Shown: piece by piece, positions 15,904 through 24,769 of the stretch
How the letters are laid out: the number at the start of each line of letters is the position of its first letter
Position numbering within the stretch: position 1 is the stretch's first letter
Assembly (NCBI GenBank): GCA_964619405.1
Contig: CAZUCF010000007.1
Coordinates: 1-48,955 of the forward strand
DNA: 48,955 nucleotides
Direction: 5' to 3'
Origin: JABIDZ01 sp964619405
GTDB lineage: Archaea > Iainarchaeota > Iainarchaeia > Iainarchaeales > JAAZKV01
Notes under the pieces: generated by a model
Seen by the model: the letters and a program-made list of their open reading frames with translations, nothing else
Told to the model about the DNA's origin: nothing
Database searches by the model: none
Program-made: the position numbers and the translations under genes

Positions 15904-18900
15904 TTAGAGTTTTTTTCCATTAATGCCATCAATTCTTATTATTCTTTCTTCACCTGTTTTCTTTTTTAAGATGCCTTCCCAAATAGGTAAATAAATTTGG
16001 GTAACTTCCCTAACATTTATATTGTGCCAAAGTTTTTTTAATAAATCAACAGCTTCTTTCTCATTTATTTTTGGTTGAACAATGGAAACACTTTCAACTT
16101 CAATGATGGGTCTTTTTCCAATGCTTGGTAAAATTGCATGTAATGGGTTTGATGGTAAATCAAAAGTTTTTTTCAAGAAAAATTCAATATCTTCTTTTGT
16201 TTTAACTATTTTTACAATATTTTTTGTAGCTAATTTTTCTAATACTCGTTTAGCATTACCCTCTTCCATTTCCAAACCAATTGCTAATCTTTTTAAATCG
16301 CTTATTTTTGACAATAATTTTATTGCTTTTACTTCTGCTTCATTCAAATCAATTAAATCTTTTAATCCTCGACTTTCTATTAATTGCCCATTATTATCAT
16401 GAATAAATTCGCTTGTTAAAGAATTAATGTAGGCTTCGCCCATTTGGTAAGCATCTTTTTGAGAAAAATAATTGTATCTTATTTTATATATTATTCCGTG
16501 TTTTTGTGATAATCTGTCAAGTATTTCTTCTTCACCAAACAATCCAAGCTTTTTTTTCAACCTGTGTTTTGCTAAAAGGATTCTAGCATCATTTTCTTCT
16601 ATAATATTTTTCAAAGCGGTTAATTCAATACTCTCAACAAATTCTTTCTCTTCTTCATTATCATTATCTTCTTTTTCATTTTTAGAATCATCTTCCAAAT
16701 TAATTTCTTTTGTTTTATCTTCAATTAATTCTTCTGTTGTTAATAATTCTTTTTCACTCTCTTTTAATTTTTCTAACTCTTGTTTTTTGTCATCCTCAAT
16801 TTCTTCTAAAACTCCTTTAGCATAAACTCTTTCATCATCAACATTCAAACCCTTTTTTCTTAGTAATTCAATTAGAATAGCTAGTGTTACTGTTTGCTTG
16901 TAAGTACTATTTAGAGTGTCGAGTGTTTGTTCTAAACTCTGAAGACTAATACTTGGATCCTTTTCTAACTGTTTTAAAACAACGCTTAAAGCAAGTGTTT
17001 CAACTTGATTCTTGTCAAGATTGTGTTTTACTTCAACTGTTTCAGCGTCTCTTCCCTCGTGTTGAGACATTCTTGGCCTAATATTCATTATGAATGCTCT
17101 CGTTGATGTTTCTTGTCTGTCTCCTGTCAAAGCTGTTCCAACTGGCAAAGTCTTAATAAAATTTGGTTTTTTGTAAGAACCAGGAATTATGGTTGGGGTT
17201 CTCTTCCAAATAGCTTTTACGTCATCATCAAAAACTAGTTTGTGAGCCATTATCACGTCTAACTGGCTTAGTACTCTTGAATCAATTGCACTTGGTTGTT
17301 GTGTAGCGAAAACCAAACTTAAGCCTGGCCGCCTACCTTGTTTTACATATTCTACTAGAGCAGAACTAGCAGGAGTTTTTTGGTTGCCACCAGGAATTAA
17401 TGTGTGTGCTTCATCAATAAACAACCATGTTGGTGGAACATTTAATTCAACCAAATCTTCCATAGTTGTTTCAGAAAATTTTCCAGCAGCTTCTCTTCTA
17501 GTACTCAACTTTCTTGCAGACAATAATCTTCTAGAAATTATTCCTATTACAAGTGCTCCAACATTATCCTCTAAAAAACTTGTGTCAAGTATTGTCATTT
17601 GGCCTGCCCTTGACAAAATACTTAGTGGTGTTCCTTTTTCATCAAAAATACCCCAACCTTTTGCAGCATCAAATCTTGAGATTAAAGCTCTAATAGAATC
17701 AGTCTTGTAACCTTTCTCCCTATTATTTAATTCCGAATCAGAATTAAAACAATTAATTAAATCATCCAAACTAAAAGTGTTTTGTTTTCCTCTAATTTGT
17801 TTTCCTTCTTCTGTTGTATAACCATTTTTTACTTTGAAAATTCCTTTCTCCATTAATAATCCAGTAGGAGAAAATCTGTCAATACCAAAAGTAAGACACC
17901 AATCCTCGGCATTCAACAAAGCGGGTTGTATTGAAAAAGTTTCATCAAAAGTACTTTTTGGAACACTTTCCCTCATTCCAACTGGAATAAAAACTTTAAT
18001 ATTTTTTAGGCCTTGTGGCATTATCTCCCAATCAGCTAGTAGTTCTAATTCCTTGTTTTCTTTGTTAGGGTGTTTCATGGACCAAAAAACACCTATTGGG
18101 TCAACAACAACTATTCCAACATTCTTATTTTTTAAAGCTAATTCTTCTGCTATCACTCCTAACACATAAGATTTTCCTGATCCTCTTGCCCCGCAAACAA
18201 AAACAACATGAGGGTTTAAACCATCTAAATAAACTTGTTTGTGGTGTAAATCATCTTCTTGTACTCTTCCAACAAACAAAGCAGCTTCTTCTCCATATTG
18301 TTTCAAAACACTTTTTTTTCTTCCAATAAAAGCATGTCCTGTTTCATCATTAATTAAAAAATTTAAATCTGGTTTTATTTTTAAACTTTCAATAGAAGCA
18401 TTTTGTTCAACAATTTTTTCGGATTCTTTTTCAAAACCCCATTTTGTTTCAATATCCTCTTCTTTTGTGCCATGCTCTTTTAACAAGTAATTAGCGAGAT
18501 CATCTTCTTTTTTAATAGCTTTAATAGCTTTATTTTTTATAACACTTTTAACAATATTTTTTTCTACGTTAGAAAGTTTTTCAATGGGTTCTTCTTTTGT
18601 ATCATCCTCAAAACTAACATTTAAATTTAATTTTCCTGAAACCTCTTTTTTTGAACCATTTTCAATAGTTTTTTTTAGACCTTGGTCAATAATTTCTTTA
18701 AAATCATTCTTTTTTTTACCAGAAATTATTTCTAGTCTTTTATTGGCTTGAACTATTTTTTCTCGATCAAAATCTTCACTAATTACATTTTTTGTTTTAA
18801 TATCATCATCTTTTTTTGTTTTAATATTATCATTTTCTTCACTATTTTTTTTATTTTTCTCAATAAGTTCTTTTGCTTTTTCTTTCATTCGTTCTCTCGC

Positions 18901-19008
18901 CTTCTTTTTTTCTTCGTCCTCACCAAAAACATCATCAAAAATATCGTTGCTCGTGTCAACAGTAGTTTCAATGCTATCATAAATTGATTCTTTTTTATCT
19001 TCTTCCAA
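15904..19008 (-). CDS. HerA/VirB4-like ATPase (DUF87 type)
   Basis: A 1034-residue protein: a long charged N-terminal region (1-210), then a HerA-FtsK superfamily ATPase domain with Walker A GARGSGKS (273-280), Walker B WLFIDEAHTLIPGG (about 528-541) and a following QGRRPGLSLVFATQQPSAID segment that carries the sensor Gln, as in DNA-translocating HerA/VirB4 proteins. An acidic linker (about 740-790) and a C-terminal helical/winged-helix-like region (about 800-1034) follow. DNA or protein pumping is expected from the family; the partner is unknown because no nurA or secretion genes are nearby. The start is a TTG with a GTGAT site about 8 bases upstream; the next in-frame ATG is at residue 41. 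Confidence 0.85.
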   Translation of the reverse strand: MEEDKKESIYDSIETTVDTSNDIFDDVFGEDEEKKKARERMKEKAKELIEKNKKNSEENDNIKTKKDDDIKTKNVISEDFDREKIVQANKRLEIISGKKKNDFKEIIDQGLKKTIENGSKKEVSGKLNLNVSFEDDTKEEPIEKLSNVEKNIVKSVIKNKAIKAIKKEDDLANYLLKEHGTKEEDIETKWGFEKESEKIVEQNASIESLKIKPDLNFLINDETGHAFIGRKKSVLKQYGEEAALFVGRVQEDDLHHKQVYLDGLNPHVVFVCGARGSGKSYVLGVIAEELALKNKNVGIVVVDPIGVFWSMKHPNKENKELELLADWEIMPQGLKNIKVFIPVGMRESVPKSTFDETFSIQPALLNAEDWCLTFGIDRFSPTGLLMEKGIFKVKNGYTTEEGKQIRGKQNTFSLDDLINCFNSDSELNNREKGYKTDSIRALISRFDAAKGWGIFDEKGTPLSILSRAGQMTILDTSFLEDNVGALVIGIISRRLLSARKLSTRREAAGKFSETTMEDLVELNVPPTWLFIDEAHTLIPGGNQKTPASSALVEYVKQGRRPGLSLVFATQQPSAIDSRVLSQLDVIMAHKLVFDDDVKAIWKRTPTIIPGSYKKPNFIKTLPVGTALTGDRQETSTRAFIMNIRPRMSQHEGRDAETVEVKHNLDKNQVETLALSVVLKQLEKDPSISLQSLEQTLDTLNSTYKQTVTLAILIELLRKKGLNVDDERVYAKGVLEEIEDDKKQELEKLKESEKELLTTEELIEDKTKEINLEDDSKNEKEDNDNEEEKEFVESIELTALKNIIEENDARILLAKHRLKKKLGLFGEEEILDRLSQKHGIIYKIRYNYFSQKDAYQMGEAYINSLTSEFIHDNNGQLIESRGLKDLIDLNEAEVKAIKLLSKISDLKRLAIGLEMEEGNAKRVLEKLATKNIVKIVKTKEDIEFFLKKTFDLPSNPLHAILPSIGKRPIIEVESVSIVQPKINEKEAVDLLKKLWHNINVREVTQIYLPIWEGILKKKTGEERIIRIDGINGKKL

Positions 19009-19142
19009 AATAAATCACTTTCTTAGTTTATGTATCTAAAAGGGATTTTCCTTTAATAAATCTTACTTTTTTTAAATAAAAACATTTAACAAGTTTTTTT
19101 GAAAATTGAACCTTGTTGTTATGTATCTGTTTCCGTAAGATA

Positions 19143-19150
19143 TTTAAAAA
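19143..19150 (+). promoter_or_regulatory. TATA box of putative ncRNA at 19172
   Basis: TTTAAAAA centred about 26 bases before 19172, the expected distance for an archaeal TATA box. Confidence 0.5.
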
Positions 19151-19171
19151 GAACTAATATAAATTTCAATG

Positions 19172-19284
19172 TGTTGGGAGTTAGCTTAGTAAAGACAATC
19201 TTTATTAAGCGAGCAAAACTAAATAAGTTTTGCGGTGAGGAGACGAGTCATACCACTTGTTGGATCCCTGACTTGTCTCTTTTA
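19172..19284 (+). ncRNA. Putative three-hairpin non-coding RNA
   Basis: Three long stems lie in tandem: 19184-19194/19200-19210 (11 bp, one G-U), 19213-19220/19226-19233 (8 bp perfect) and 19240-19250/19269-19279 (11 bp, one G-U), followed directly by TTTT. GGGA at 19176-19179 can also pair with TCCC at 19265-19268 in the last loop, giving a possible pseudoknot. A TATA box sits 26 bases upstream. No reading frame of note occupies the segment. It fills most of the 369-base space between the HerA-like ATPase and sua5 genes. I do not recognise the family; it is not tRNA, 5S or an obvious SRP or RNase P RNA. Confidence 0.6.
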
Positions 19285-19377
19285 CAAAAAAATTATTTGC
19301 AAATGAACTAATTCTAAAAAATAATTATTTTTGTTTGAATTATTATTATTTTTATTGGTTTTTTACTTCTTTTAAAA

Positions 19378-20367
19378 CTAAATTATTTTTGTTGAAGCTT
19401 TTTCAATTCTGTTCATTAATGCTAAGCCCAATCCTTTCTTTTTTACACCTTCCATTATTATTAATTCAACTTTTTTTTTGTCAAATTCTCTAAAACAACT
19501 AAAAACATTTTTTGCATAATCTGAAATATTTTTGTTAAAAAAATATTCGTTTTTTACACCAATTTTTTTTGAAAAAGAAATTATTCCAACGTGTTTTTCA
19601 AAATTCTTTTGTATTTCTAATTCAAAGTTTTTTTGATTCAAACATAAAAAAACTTTTGCTTCAGGAGAATAATGCTTGTATTTTAAACCAGGACTAATTG
19701 GTTTCTTGTTATTATTATTTTTTGGAACAATTATTTTACCAATTATTTTTTCAATATCTTCTTTAGTTATTGCTCCAGGTCTCAAAAGCAAGGGTTTTCC
19801 AATAAGGCTAATTACTGTTGATTCAATTCCGTGTTCGCATTCGCCAGAATCAATTATGAGTTTTACTTTTCCATTAAAATCATCAAATGCATGTGCTCCT
19901 TTTGTTGAAGATGGTTTTCCAGAAATATTTGCGCTTGGAGCGGCTATTGGAAATTGACACATTTCAATTAATTTTAAAGCAATTTTATTCGAAGGCATTC
20001 TTACTGCAACACTATCGAGTCCAGCAGTTACATTAAGCGGAATATTTTTAGATTTTTTTAAAATAATTGTTAATGGGCCGGGCCAAAATTCTTTCATTAA
20101 TATTTTTGCTTTTATTGGTAATTTTAAAACAATTTTCTTTAATTGTTTTGTATTTGAAATATGTATTATTAATGGGTTGTCTACTGGTCTATTTTTTGCT
20201 TTAAAAATTTTTTGAACTGCTTTTTTGTTGAAAGCATTAGCCCCTATTCCATAAACAGTTTCTGTTGGAAAAATAATTATTTCATTATTTCTCAAAATTT
20301 TTACTGCTTTTTTTAGTTCTTTTTCGGAAAAAGCATTATTATTAATTTTTATTAATTCGGTTTGCAT
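19378..20367 (-). CDS. sua5: Threonylcarbamoyl-AMP synthase Sua5
   Basis: A 329-residue enzyme that makes threonylcarbamoyl-AMP from threonine, bicarbonate and ATP for the t6A modification at tRNA position 37. The YrdC domain (about 10-200) shows IIIFPTETVYGIGANAF, the KNRP loop, FWPGPLT, VAVRMPSN and IAAPSANISG; the linker SPGLKYKHYSP and the C-terminal Sua5 domain (about 235-329) are also present, so it is the long Sua5 form and not YrdC alone. The ATG at 20367 lies about 27 bases after an ATATATAAG box, indicating leaderless expression; an in-frame TTG six codons upstream is less likely. Confidence 0.95.
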   Translation of the reverse strand: MQTELIKINNNAFSEKELKKAVKILRNNEIIIFPTETVYGIGANAFNKKAVQKIFKAKNRPVDNPLIIHISNTKQLKKIVLKLPIKAKILMKEFWPGPLTIILKKSKNIPLNVTAGLDSVAVRMPSNKIALKLIEMCQFPIAAPSANISGKPSSTKGAHAFDDFNGKVKLIIDSGECEHGIESTVISLIGKPLLLRPGAITKEDIEKIIGKIIVPKNNNNKKPISPGLKYKHYSPEAKVFLCLNQKNFELEIQKNFEKHVGIISFSKKIGVKNEYFFNKNISDYAKNVFSCFREFDKKKVELIIMEGVKKKGLGLALMNRIEKASTKII

Positions 20368-20503
20368 AAAATCAATTGTGTTCAAAAATCTTATATATTT
20401 GTTTGTATAACTAGGTTTATGAATAAAAAATTATATTTTTTTGAGTCACAATGATTGGGGAAGAATGGCTTTACTTGAATATTTGATTTTAGATTAAATT
20501 TTA

Positions 20504-21352
20504 TTAATTTTTTTTTGTTCTTCTATCTTCAATCATTGTTCTAACTTTATTATCCCAAACTCTTACTTTTTCTGGTTTTGATTTTCTAAAAGTCATTTTA
20601 TATAAAACAATATTTTTTTCACTAGGTAGTGCTCCCCTATATTCAAATTTTGGCCCAAGAGTAATTCTTAATCTTTTAATTAATTCTTCTCCAAAAGGCA
20701 CACCCATTATTTTTTCAAATTGAATTTGTTCTGTTTTCATTCCATTTGCTCCTTGTATATTTGCAATTGTTATAACATTTTTCTCTCCTTCGGTGTGAAA
20801 ATTAATCCCTATCCTTCCAACATATCCTCTTGGTGACCATAATTGTAGTTGCCATAATGCTTCTGGGCAACCACTAACCCCATTTTTATTAATCTGTTTC
20901 AAAATAGAATTAGTTTTTTCAAATCTTATTTCATATCGGTTACTACCTAAACTTATTGGTCTTCTAAATTCAAAATGTTCATTTCCTAATTCAATATTTC
21001 GTAGAGCTCTTGTTAATTGCAAAACTTGTAATTGTCCTGTGATGCTTGCTCCTCTTGCCTTATTTCTTCCTTGTGTTCTTGATGAATAGACCGCGCGTAA
21101 TCCATTTTCCAAATTAATTGGTTGAATATAACCTTGTTTTTTCAAGTCAGCATATTTTGTTGCAAGTTTCCATCTTATATCAGCTGGGTTTAAAATGTGT
21201 TTAAATAAAAAAATGCTTGCATCATGTAATTCTGAAAGATTTAGTTTTGAATTTATTTTAGCTTTTTTTGTAAAACCTTTTGCTAAACCCTCTTTTTCAA
21301 AAAGTCTGGCAAACTGAATAGGTGTTCTAACTGGTCTAAATTTTTTTGGCAT
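20504..21352 (-). CDS. Hypothetical protein
   Basis: A 282-residue basic protein with no family I recognise. The N-terminal third is helical and Lys/Arg-rich; the middle contains FRRPISLGSNRYEIRFEKTN and a WQLQLWSPRG segment; the C-terminal half has a beta-rich GRIGINFHTEGEKNVITIANIQGANG run and ends in a basic tail. There is no signal peptide or membrane helix. It is divergent from the Lrp-type gene and separated from sua5 by 136 AT-rich bases. Confidence 0.6.
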   Translation of the reverse strand: MPKKFRPVRTPIQFARLFEKEGLAKGFTKKAKINSKLNLSELHDASIFLFKHILNPADIRWKLATKYADLKKQGYIQPINLENGLRAVYSSRTQGRNKARGASITGQLQVLQLTRALRNIELGNEHFEFRRPISLGSNRYEIRFEKTNSILKQINKNGVSGCPEALWQLQLWSPRGYVGRIGINFHTEGEKNVITIANIQGANGMKTEQIQFEKIMGVPFGEELIKRLRITLGPKFEYRGALPSEKNIVLYKMTFRKSKPEKVRVWDNKVRTMIEDRRTKKN

Positions 21353-21532
21353 AATTATACATAGAATAATCTGCTTATATTTTTATTGTAAAATTGGTTT
21401 TTAATTAAATTTAGAATATATAAAAAATGATTACTAATTTCGTATTGTTTAATACGTTTTTTAAATAGTAGTTATTATTATTATTTATTTAATTTTTTAA
21501 TTTTTTTTAATTATTTTTGGTTAAAGAGTTGA

Positions 21533-21940
21533 ATGAATATGGATTTAATTGATGAGAAAATTATTTATTTGCTAGGAGAAAATTCAAGAAGGTCTTTTCA
21601 AAGTGTTGGGAATAAATTAGGTTTGTCTGAGGCAGCAGTAAGGCAAAGAGTAAAAAAATTAGTTGCGAAAAAAGAAATTTTGAAATTTACTGTTGAAACT
21701 CGTTTTCCAACAAAAGCAATTATTGCGATTAAAACAAAATCATTTGTTCCTACAAAAAAAATAGTTGAAAAAATGCAAAAATCCCAAATTATTAATATTT
21801 TTGAAGTTGCTGGTGATTTCACTTTATTTGCAATTGTTGTTGCTAATAATTTAGAATTAATTAATGATGTTGTTGAATTTATAAGAAGCATTAATGGTGT
21901 TTTAGAAACTCAAACATATACTATTCTAAAACAAAGTTAA
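21533..21940 (+). CDS. Lrp/AsnC-family transcription regulator
   Basis: A 135-residue protein with an N-terminal AsnC-type helix-turn-helix (about 3-60: DEKIIYLLGENSRRSFQSVG, then KLGLSEAAVRQRVKKL) and a C-terminal RAM ligand-binding domain (about 63-135) with the AGDFTLFAIV and INDVVEFIRSINGV elements. Such proteins sense amino acids and bind DNA as oligomers. It faces dapA tail to tail (36 bases apart), so control of lysine/diaminopimelate synthesis is a reasonable guess but not shown. Two in-frame ATGs occur at 21533 and 21539. Confidence 0.88.
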   Translation: MNMDLIDEKIIYLLGENSRRSFQSVGNKLGLSEAAVRQRVKKLVAKKEILKFTVETRFPTKAIIAIKTKSFVPTKKIVEKMQKSQIINIFEVAGDFTLFAIVVANNLELINDVVEFIRSINGVLETQTYTILKQS

Positions 21941-21976
21941 TTAATATTTATTTTAATTTAAGTTTATTTTTTTATA

Positions 21977-22864
21977 TTATTCAAATTTTATTTCATTAAT
22001 TAATTTTTTAACAATTAATCTATTTTTTTCACTTATTTTGCACATTGGTAATCTATAAATTTCTTTGCACAATCCTTTCATTGCTAACATACATTTTATT
22101 GGGATAGGGTTGGTTTCAATAAAAGCTGTAAGATAAATTGTTTCTAATTCTTTGTTTATTTCTTCTGCTTTTTCAAAATCATTGTTTAATGCAAATTGAA
22201 TCATTTCACTCCATTTTTTTGGAGCAAAATTACTTGTAGTACAAATTATTCCATCTCCACCCATTTTTATTACTTTTAAAGCAATGGAATCATCTCCTGA
22301 AAGAACACTAAAATATTTTGGTTTTGATTCAATTAATTCTTTTATTTGTTCTAAATTGCCAGAAGCTTCTTTTACTCCAATTACATTTTTACAATTACTT
22401 ATTAATTTTAACATAGTATTATTTTCAACATTGACTCCTGTTCGTCCTTTAATATTATAAATTATTATTGGAATATTTACTGAATCATTAATTGCTTTGA
22501 AGTGTAAATAAAGTCCTTCTTGTGTTGGCTTATTATAATATGGATTAACTAATAATAATCCGTCTGCGCCATCTTGTTCAGCATTTTTTGACATTATAAT
22601 TGCTTCTCTTGTACAATTGCTTCCTGTTCCAGCAATAACCTTTACTCTTTTATTAACTTTTTTTATTACAAAGTTTATTACTTCTCTGTGTTCTTCATGA
22701 CTTAATGTGGGAGATTCTCCTGTTGTTCCACAAACAACTATTCCATCAACAGTACTATTAATTTGTCTTTCAATTAATTTTTCTAGAGTTGAATAATCAA
22801 CACTTTCGTCTTCATTAAAAGGAGTAACAATTGCAGTAAAAACCCCTCTAAATAATTTTTCCAA
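21977..22864 (-). CDS. dapA: 4-hydroxy-tetrahydrodipicolinate synthase
   Basis: A 295-residue TIM-barrel aldolase that condenses pyruvate with aspartate semialdehyde, first committed step of the diaminopimelate/lysine route. Seen: GTTGE at 46-50 (Thr47/Thr48), NPYYNKP with Tyr110, Tyr136 in IIIYNIKGRTG and the Schiff-base Lys165 in GVKEASGN. The YN-x-P-GRTG motif has Lys instead of Pro at position 139, which is uncommon. The start appears to be TTG, with GGGAT upstream. dapB lies 176 bases upstream on the same strand. No other lysine gene is in the window. Confidence 0.95.
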   Translation of the reverse strand: MEKLFRGVFTAIVTPFNEDESVDYSTLEKLIERQINSTVDGIVVCGTTGESPTLSHEEHREVINFVIKKVNKRVKVIAGTGSNCTREAIIMSKNAEQDGADGLLLVNPYYNKPTQEGLYLHFKAINDSVNIPIIIYNIKGRTGVNVENNTMLKLISNCKNVIGVKEASGNLEQIKELIESKPKYFSVLSGDDSIALKVIKMGGDGIICTTSNFAPKKWSEMIQFALNNDFEKAEEINKELETIYLTAFIETNPIPIKCMLAMKGLCKEIYRLPMCKISEKNRLIVKKLINEIKFE

Positions 22865-22934
22865 TAAAATCCCTACTTTTTTCTAATTCATATTTTTTAT
22901 TTTAAATATTTTATTTAATATTTAATTATAATTT

Positions 22935-22991
22935 AATTTTTTATTGTTATTTTAATTTTTTATTGTTATTTTAATTTTTTATTGTTATTTT
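22935..22991. repeat. Three 19-base tandem repeats between dapB and dapA
   Basis: Three exact copies of AATTTTTTATTGTTATTTT at 22935, 22954 and 22973. They lie in the upstream region of dapA and may influence its expression or simply be replication slippage products. Confidence 0.85.
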
Positions 22992-23040
22992 AATCTATTT
23001 TTTTATTATTTTTTTAATTTATTTTTTTGTGTTTTTTATT

Positions 23041-23784
23041 TTAATCTTTGATTATTGTTTTCATGAAATCTTGCATCCCAAAAAAACCTTTTTTTCCATT
23101 AATGAATTCTGCGGCCATTAATGCTCCAAGAGCAAAACCTTCTCGTCCTCTTGCAGTATGTTTCAATTCTATTGTGTCAACTATGCTATCAAAATAAACT
23201 GTGTGTGTTCCGGGGATAGAACTACATCTCATACTCGCAATATGTAATTCTTCAGGCAATGGTTTTCTTTTTGAAAAAGTTGTTCCAACAATTTTGTTTT
23301 TGCGTTCTAATTCTTTAATAATAATATTTCCAATTATTTGTGCGCTTCCACCTGGAGAATCTTTTTTTTGATTGTGATGAATTTCACAAACAGCTGAATC
23401 ATAGTCTGGTAGTTGATTCATTATTCTTGCAGTTTTTTTTACTGCTTCAAAAAAAACATTCATTCCGACACTAAAGTTTCCACTCCACAAAAAACCAATT
23501 TCTTTTGTAGCTTCTTGCATTTCACTCATTTTTGAATACCATTCTGTTGTGCCCATTACCAAATTTTTTCCAAATGAGGAAACTTTTTTTACATTTGCAA
23601 TTGCTGAATCAGGAACAGTAAAATCAATACACACATTTATTCTATTAAGTGATTCTGAATTAATTTCTTTAAAATCAGCGTTTGCTTCAACAGGGTCAAT
23701 TGTTATTATTGAATGATTTCTTTCTAAAGCAATCTTTTGAATTGCTTTACCCATTTTTCCATAACCAATTAAACCCATTCTCAT
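23041..23784 (-). CDS. dapB: 4-hydroxy-tetrahydrodipicolinate reductase
   Basis: A 247-residue NAD(P)H-dependent reductase acting after DapA. The Rossmann motif GLIGYGKMG is at the N-terminus, followed by CIDFTVPDSA, the VMGTTEW segment, SGNFSVGMN, the catalytic EIHHNQKKDSPGGSA (normally D-A-P-S-G-T-A at the end) and the C-terminal ARGREGFALGALMAAEF. The ATG at 23784 follows GGTTTGAT and starts directly at the Rossmann fold; an in-frame ATG seven codons upstream would include that ribosome site. Its product feeds lysine or cell-wall diaminopimelate; later enzymes are not in this window. Confidence 0.94.
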   Translation of the reverse strand: MRMGLIGYGKMGKAIQKIALERNHSIITIDPVEANADFKEINSESLNRINVCIDFTVPDSAIANVKKVSSFGKNLVMGTTEWYSKMSEMQEATKEIGFLWSGNFSVGMNVFFEAVKKTARIMNQLPDYDSAVCEIHHNQKKDSPGGSAQIIGNIIIKELERKNKIVGTTFSKRKPLPEELHIASMRCSSIPGTHTVYFDSIVDTIELKHTARGREGFALGALMAAEFINGKKGFFGMQDFMKTIIKD

Positions 23785-23992
23785 TTTTATCAAACCTTTT
23801 TTCATATTTTTTTTAAAATTGTTTTTGACATTTTTTTTAAAATTGTTTTTTTATATTTCTTTTTTAAATTTTTTTATATTGCTTTTTAATAACAATTATA
23901 TTGTTTATTTGTTTTATAAACAAAAATTATTTGTGCGAAAATAGTATTAATGATTGAAATTTGTTTTTAAAAAAATAATTATAAAAAAATAT

Positions 23993-24108
23993 AAAAGTGA
24001 ATTACCACACCCTAAAGGGTGTGGCTTCTGCTGGTTTACAGCAGAAGTATTCACTTTTCCGTCAACGGAAAAGAAATCTCAAACTCCAACGTAAACGTTG
24101 GAGATTTC
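23993..24108. other. Multi-hairpin element (possible ncRNA or small mobile-element end)
   Basis: Outer arms AAAAGTGAAT (23993-24002) and ATTCACTTTT (24049-24058) enclose two perfect 9-bp hairpins (24005-24024 with an AA loop; 24025-24047 with a GTTTA loop), giving a three-way junction. A third 9-bp hairpin at 24054-24073 shares five bases with the outer stem, so the two are mutually exclusive, and a fourth 9-bp hairpin (24084-24103) has outer arms AGAAAT/ATTTCT. It is much richer in G and C than its surroundings. No transposase is nearby. The rest of the 411-base space is AT-rich, ending in a CTATTTAAG TATA box for the next gene. Confidence 0.65.
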
Positions 24109-24195
24109 TTTTGGGTTGATTAAGATAGTTATACTAATCAATTATTTAAATTCAAAAATAGTAAACTATTTAAGTGTTAAAGAAAATAAATATGT

Positions 24196-24633
24196 ATGCG
24201 TTCAAACATTGTAAAAAAAGTTAGACGACGAGTTGCTGGAGAAGTATTAAAAAATAAGAGAAGAAAAATAGATTCAAAGTATTATGGTTTGTTACCTAAT
24301 GAGGCAAGAATAATTAGATTAGTTGAAAGAAGGCGTAAGAAAAAATTAGGGATTAAATATGAGTTTGTTAGAAAGGAAAGGGGTATTAAAGAACACAAAA
24401 TACCTGTCCTAGAAAAAGAATTGCAAAGACTTGTTGATTACAAACAATTACTTATTGTTTTTTCTAAGAGAAAACTTTCTGGTATAAGTGCTGAAACAAT
24501 AATGAGTGAACTTCAATTAACAAACTCTGAAATTAAGGACATGCAAGAAAAATTAGGAAAAGTTAAGTTATTAGTCAATAGGGAAAGAAAAGAAGCAGAA
24601 AAAACTGCTGAAAAAATAGGTGGGAAAAAATAA
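24196..24633 (+). CDS. Hypothetical very basic protein
   Basis: A 145-residue protein packed with Lys and Arg, predicted almost all helical, beginning MRSNIVKKVRRRVAGEVLKN. It has no signal peptide or membrane helix. Such composition suits nucleic acid or ribosome binding, but I recognise no family. A TATA-like CTATTTAAG about 25 bases before the ATG suggests leaderless transcription. It is convergent with the phosphoribosyltransferase-like gene. Confidence 0.6.
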   Translation: MRSNIVKKVRRRVAGEVLKNKRRKIDSKYYGLLPNEARIIRLVERRRKKKLGIKYEFVRKERGIKEHKIPVLEKELQRLVDYKQLLIVFSKRKLSGISAETIMSELQLTNSEIKDMQEKLGKVKLLVNRERKEAEKTAEKIGGKK

Positions 24634-24769
24634 TTTTGTTTTATTAAAACAAATTTGAGTTAATTAGAGAGTTAAAAAAATTTAGTATTGATAAGATTTC
24701 TTGTTAGACAAGCATATTATTTTTAAAAAAATACACAAATTTAATATTTAATTTGTTTTTTCTATTTTT

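Noticed and set aside
20449..20490. A tiny plus-strand frame beginning ATGATTGGGGAAGAATGG
   Set aside because: Only about 11 codons, no ribosome site and no conserved context.
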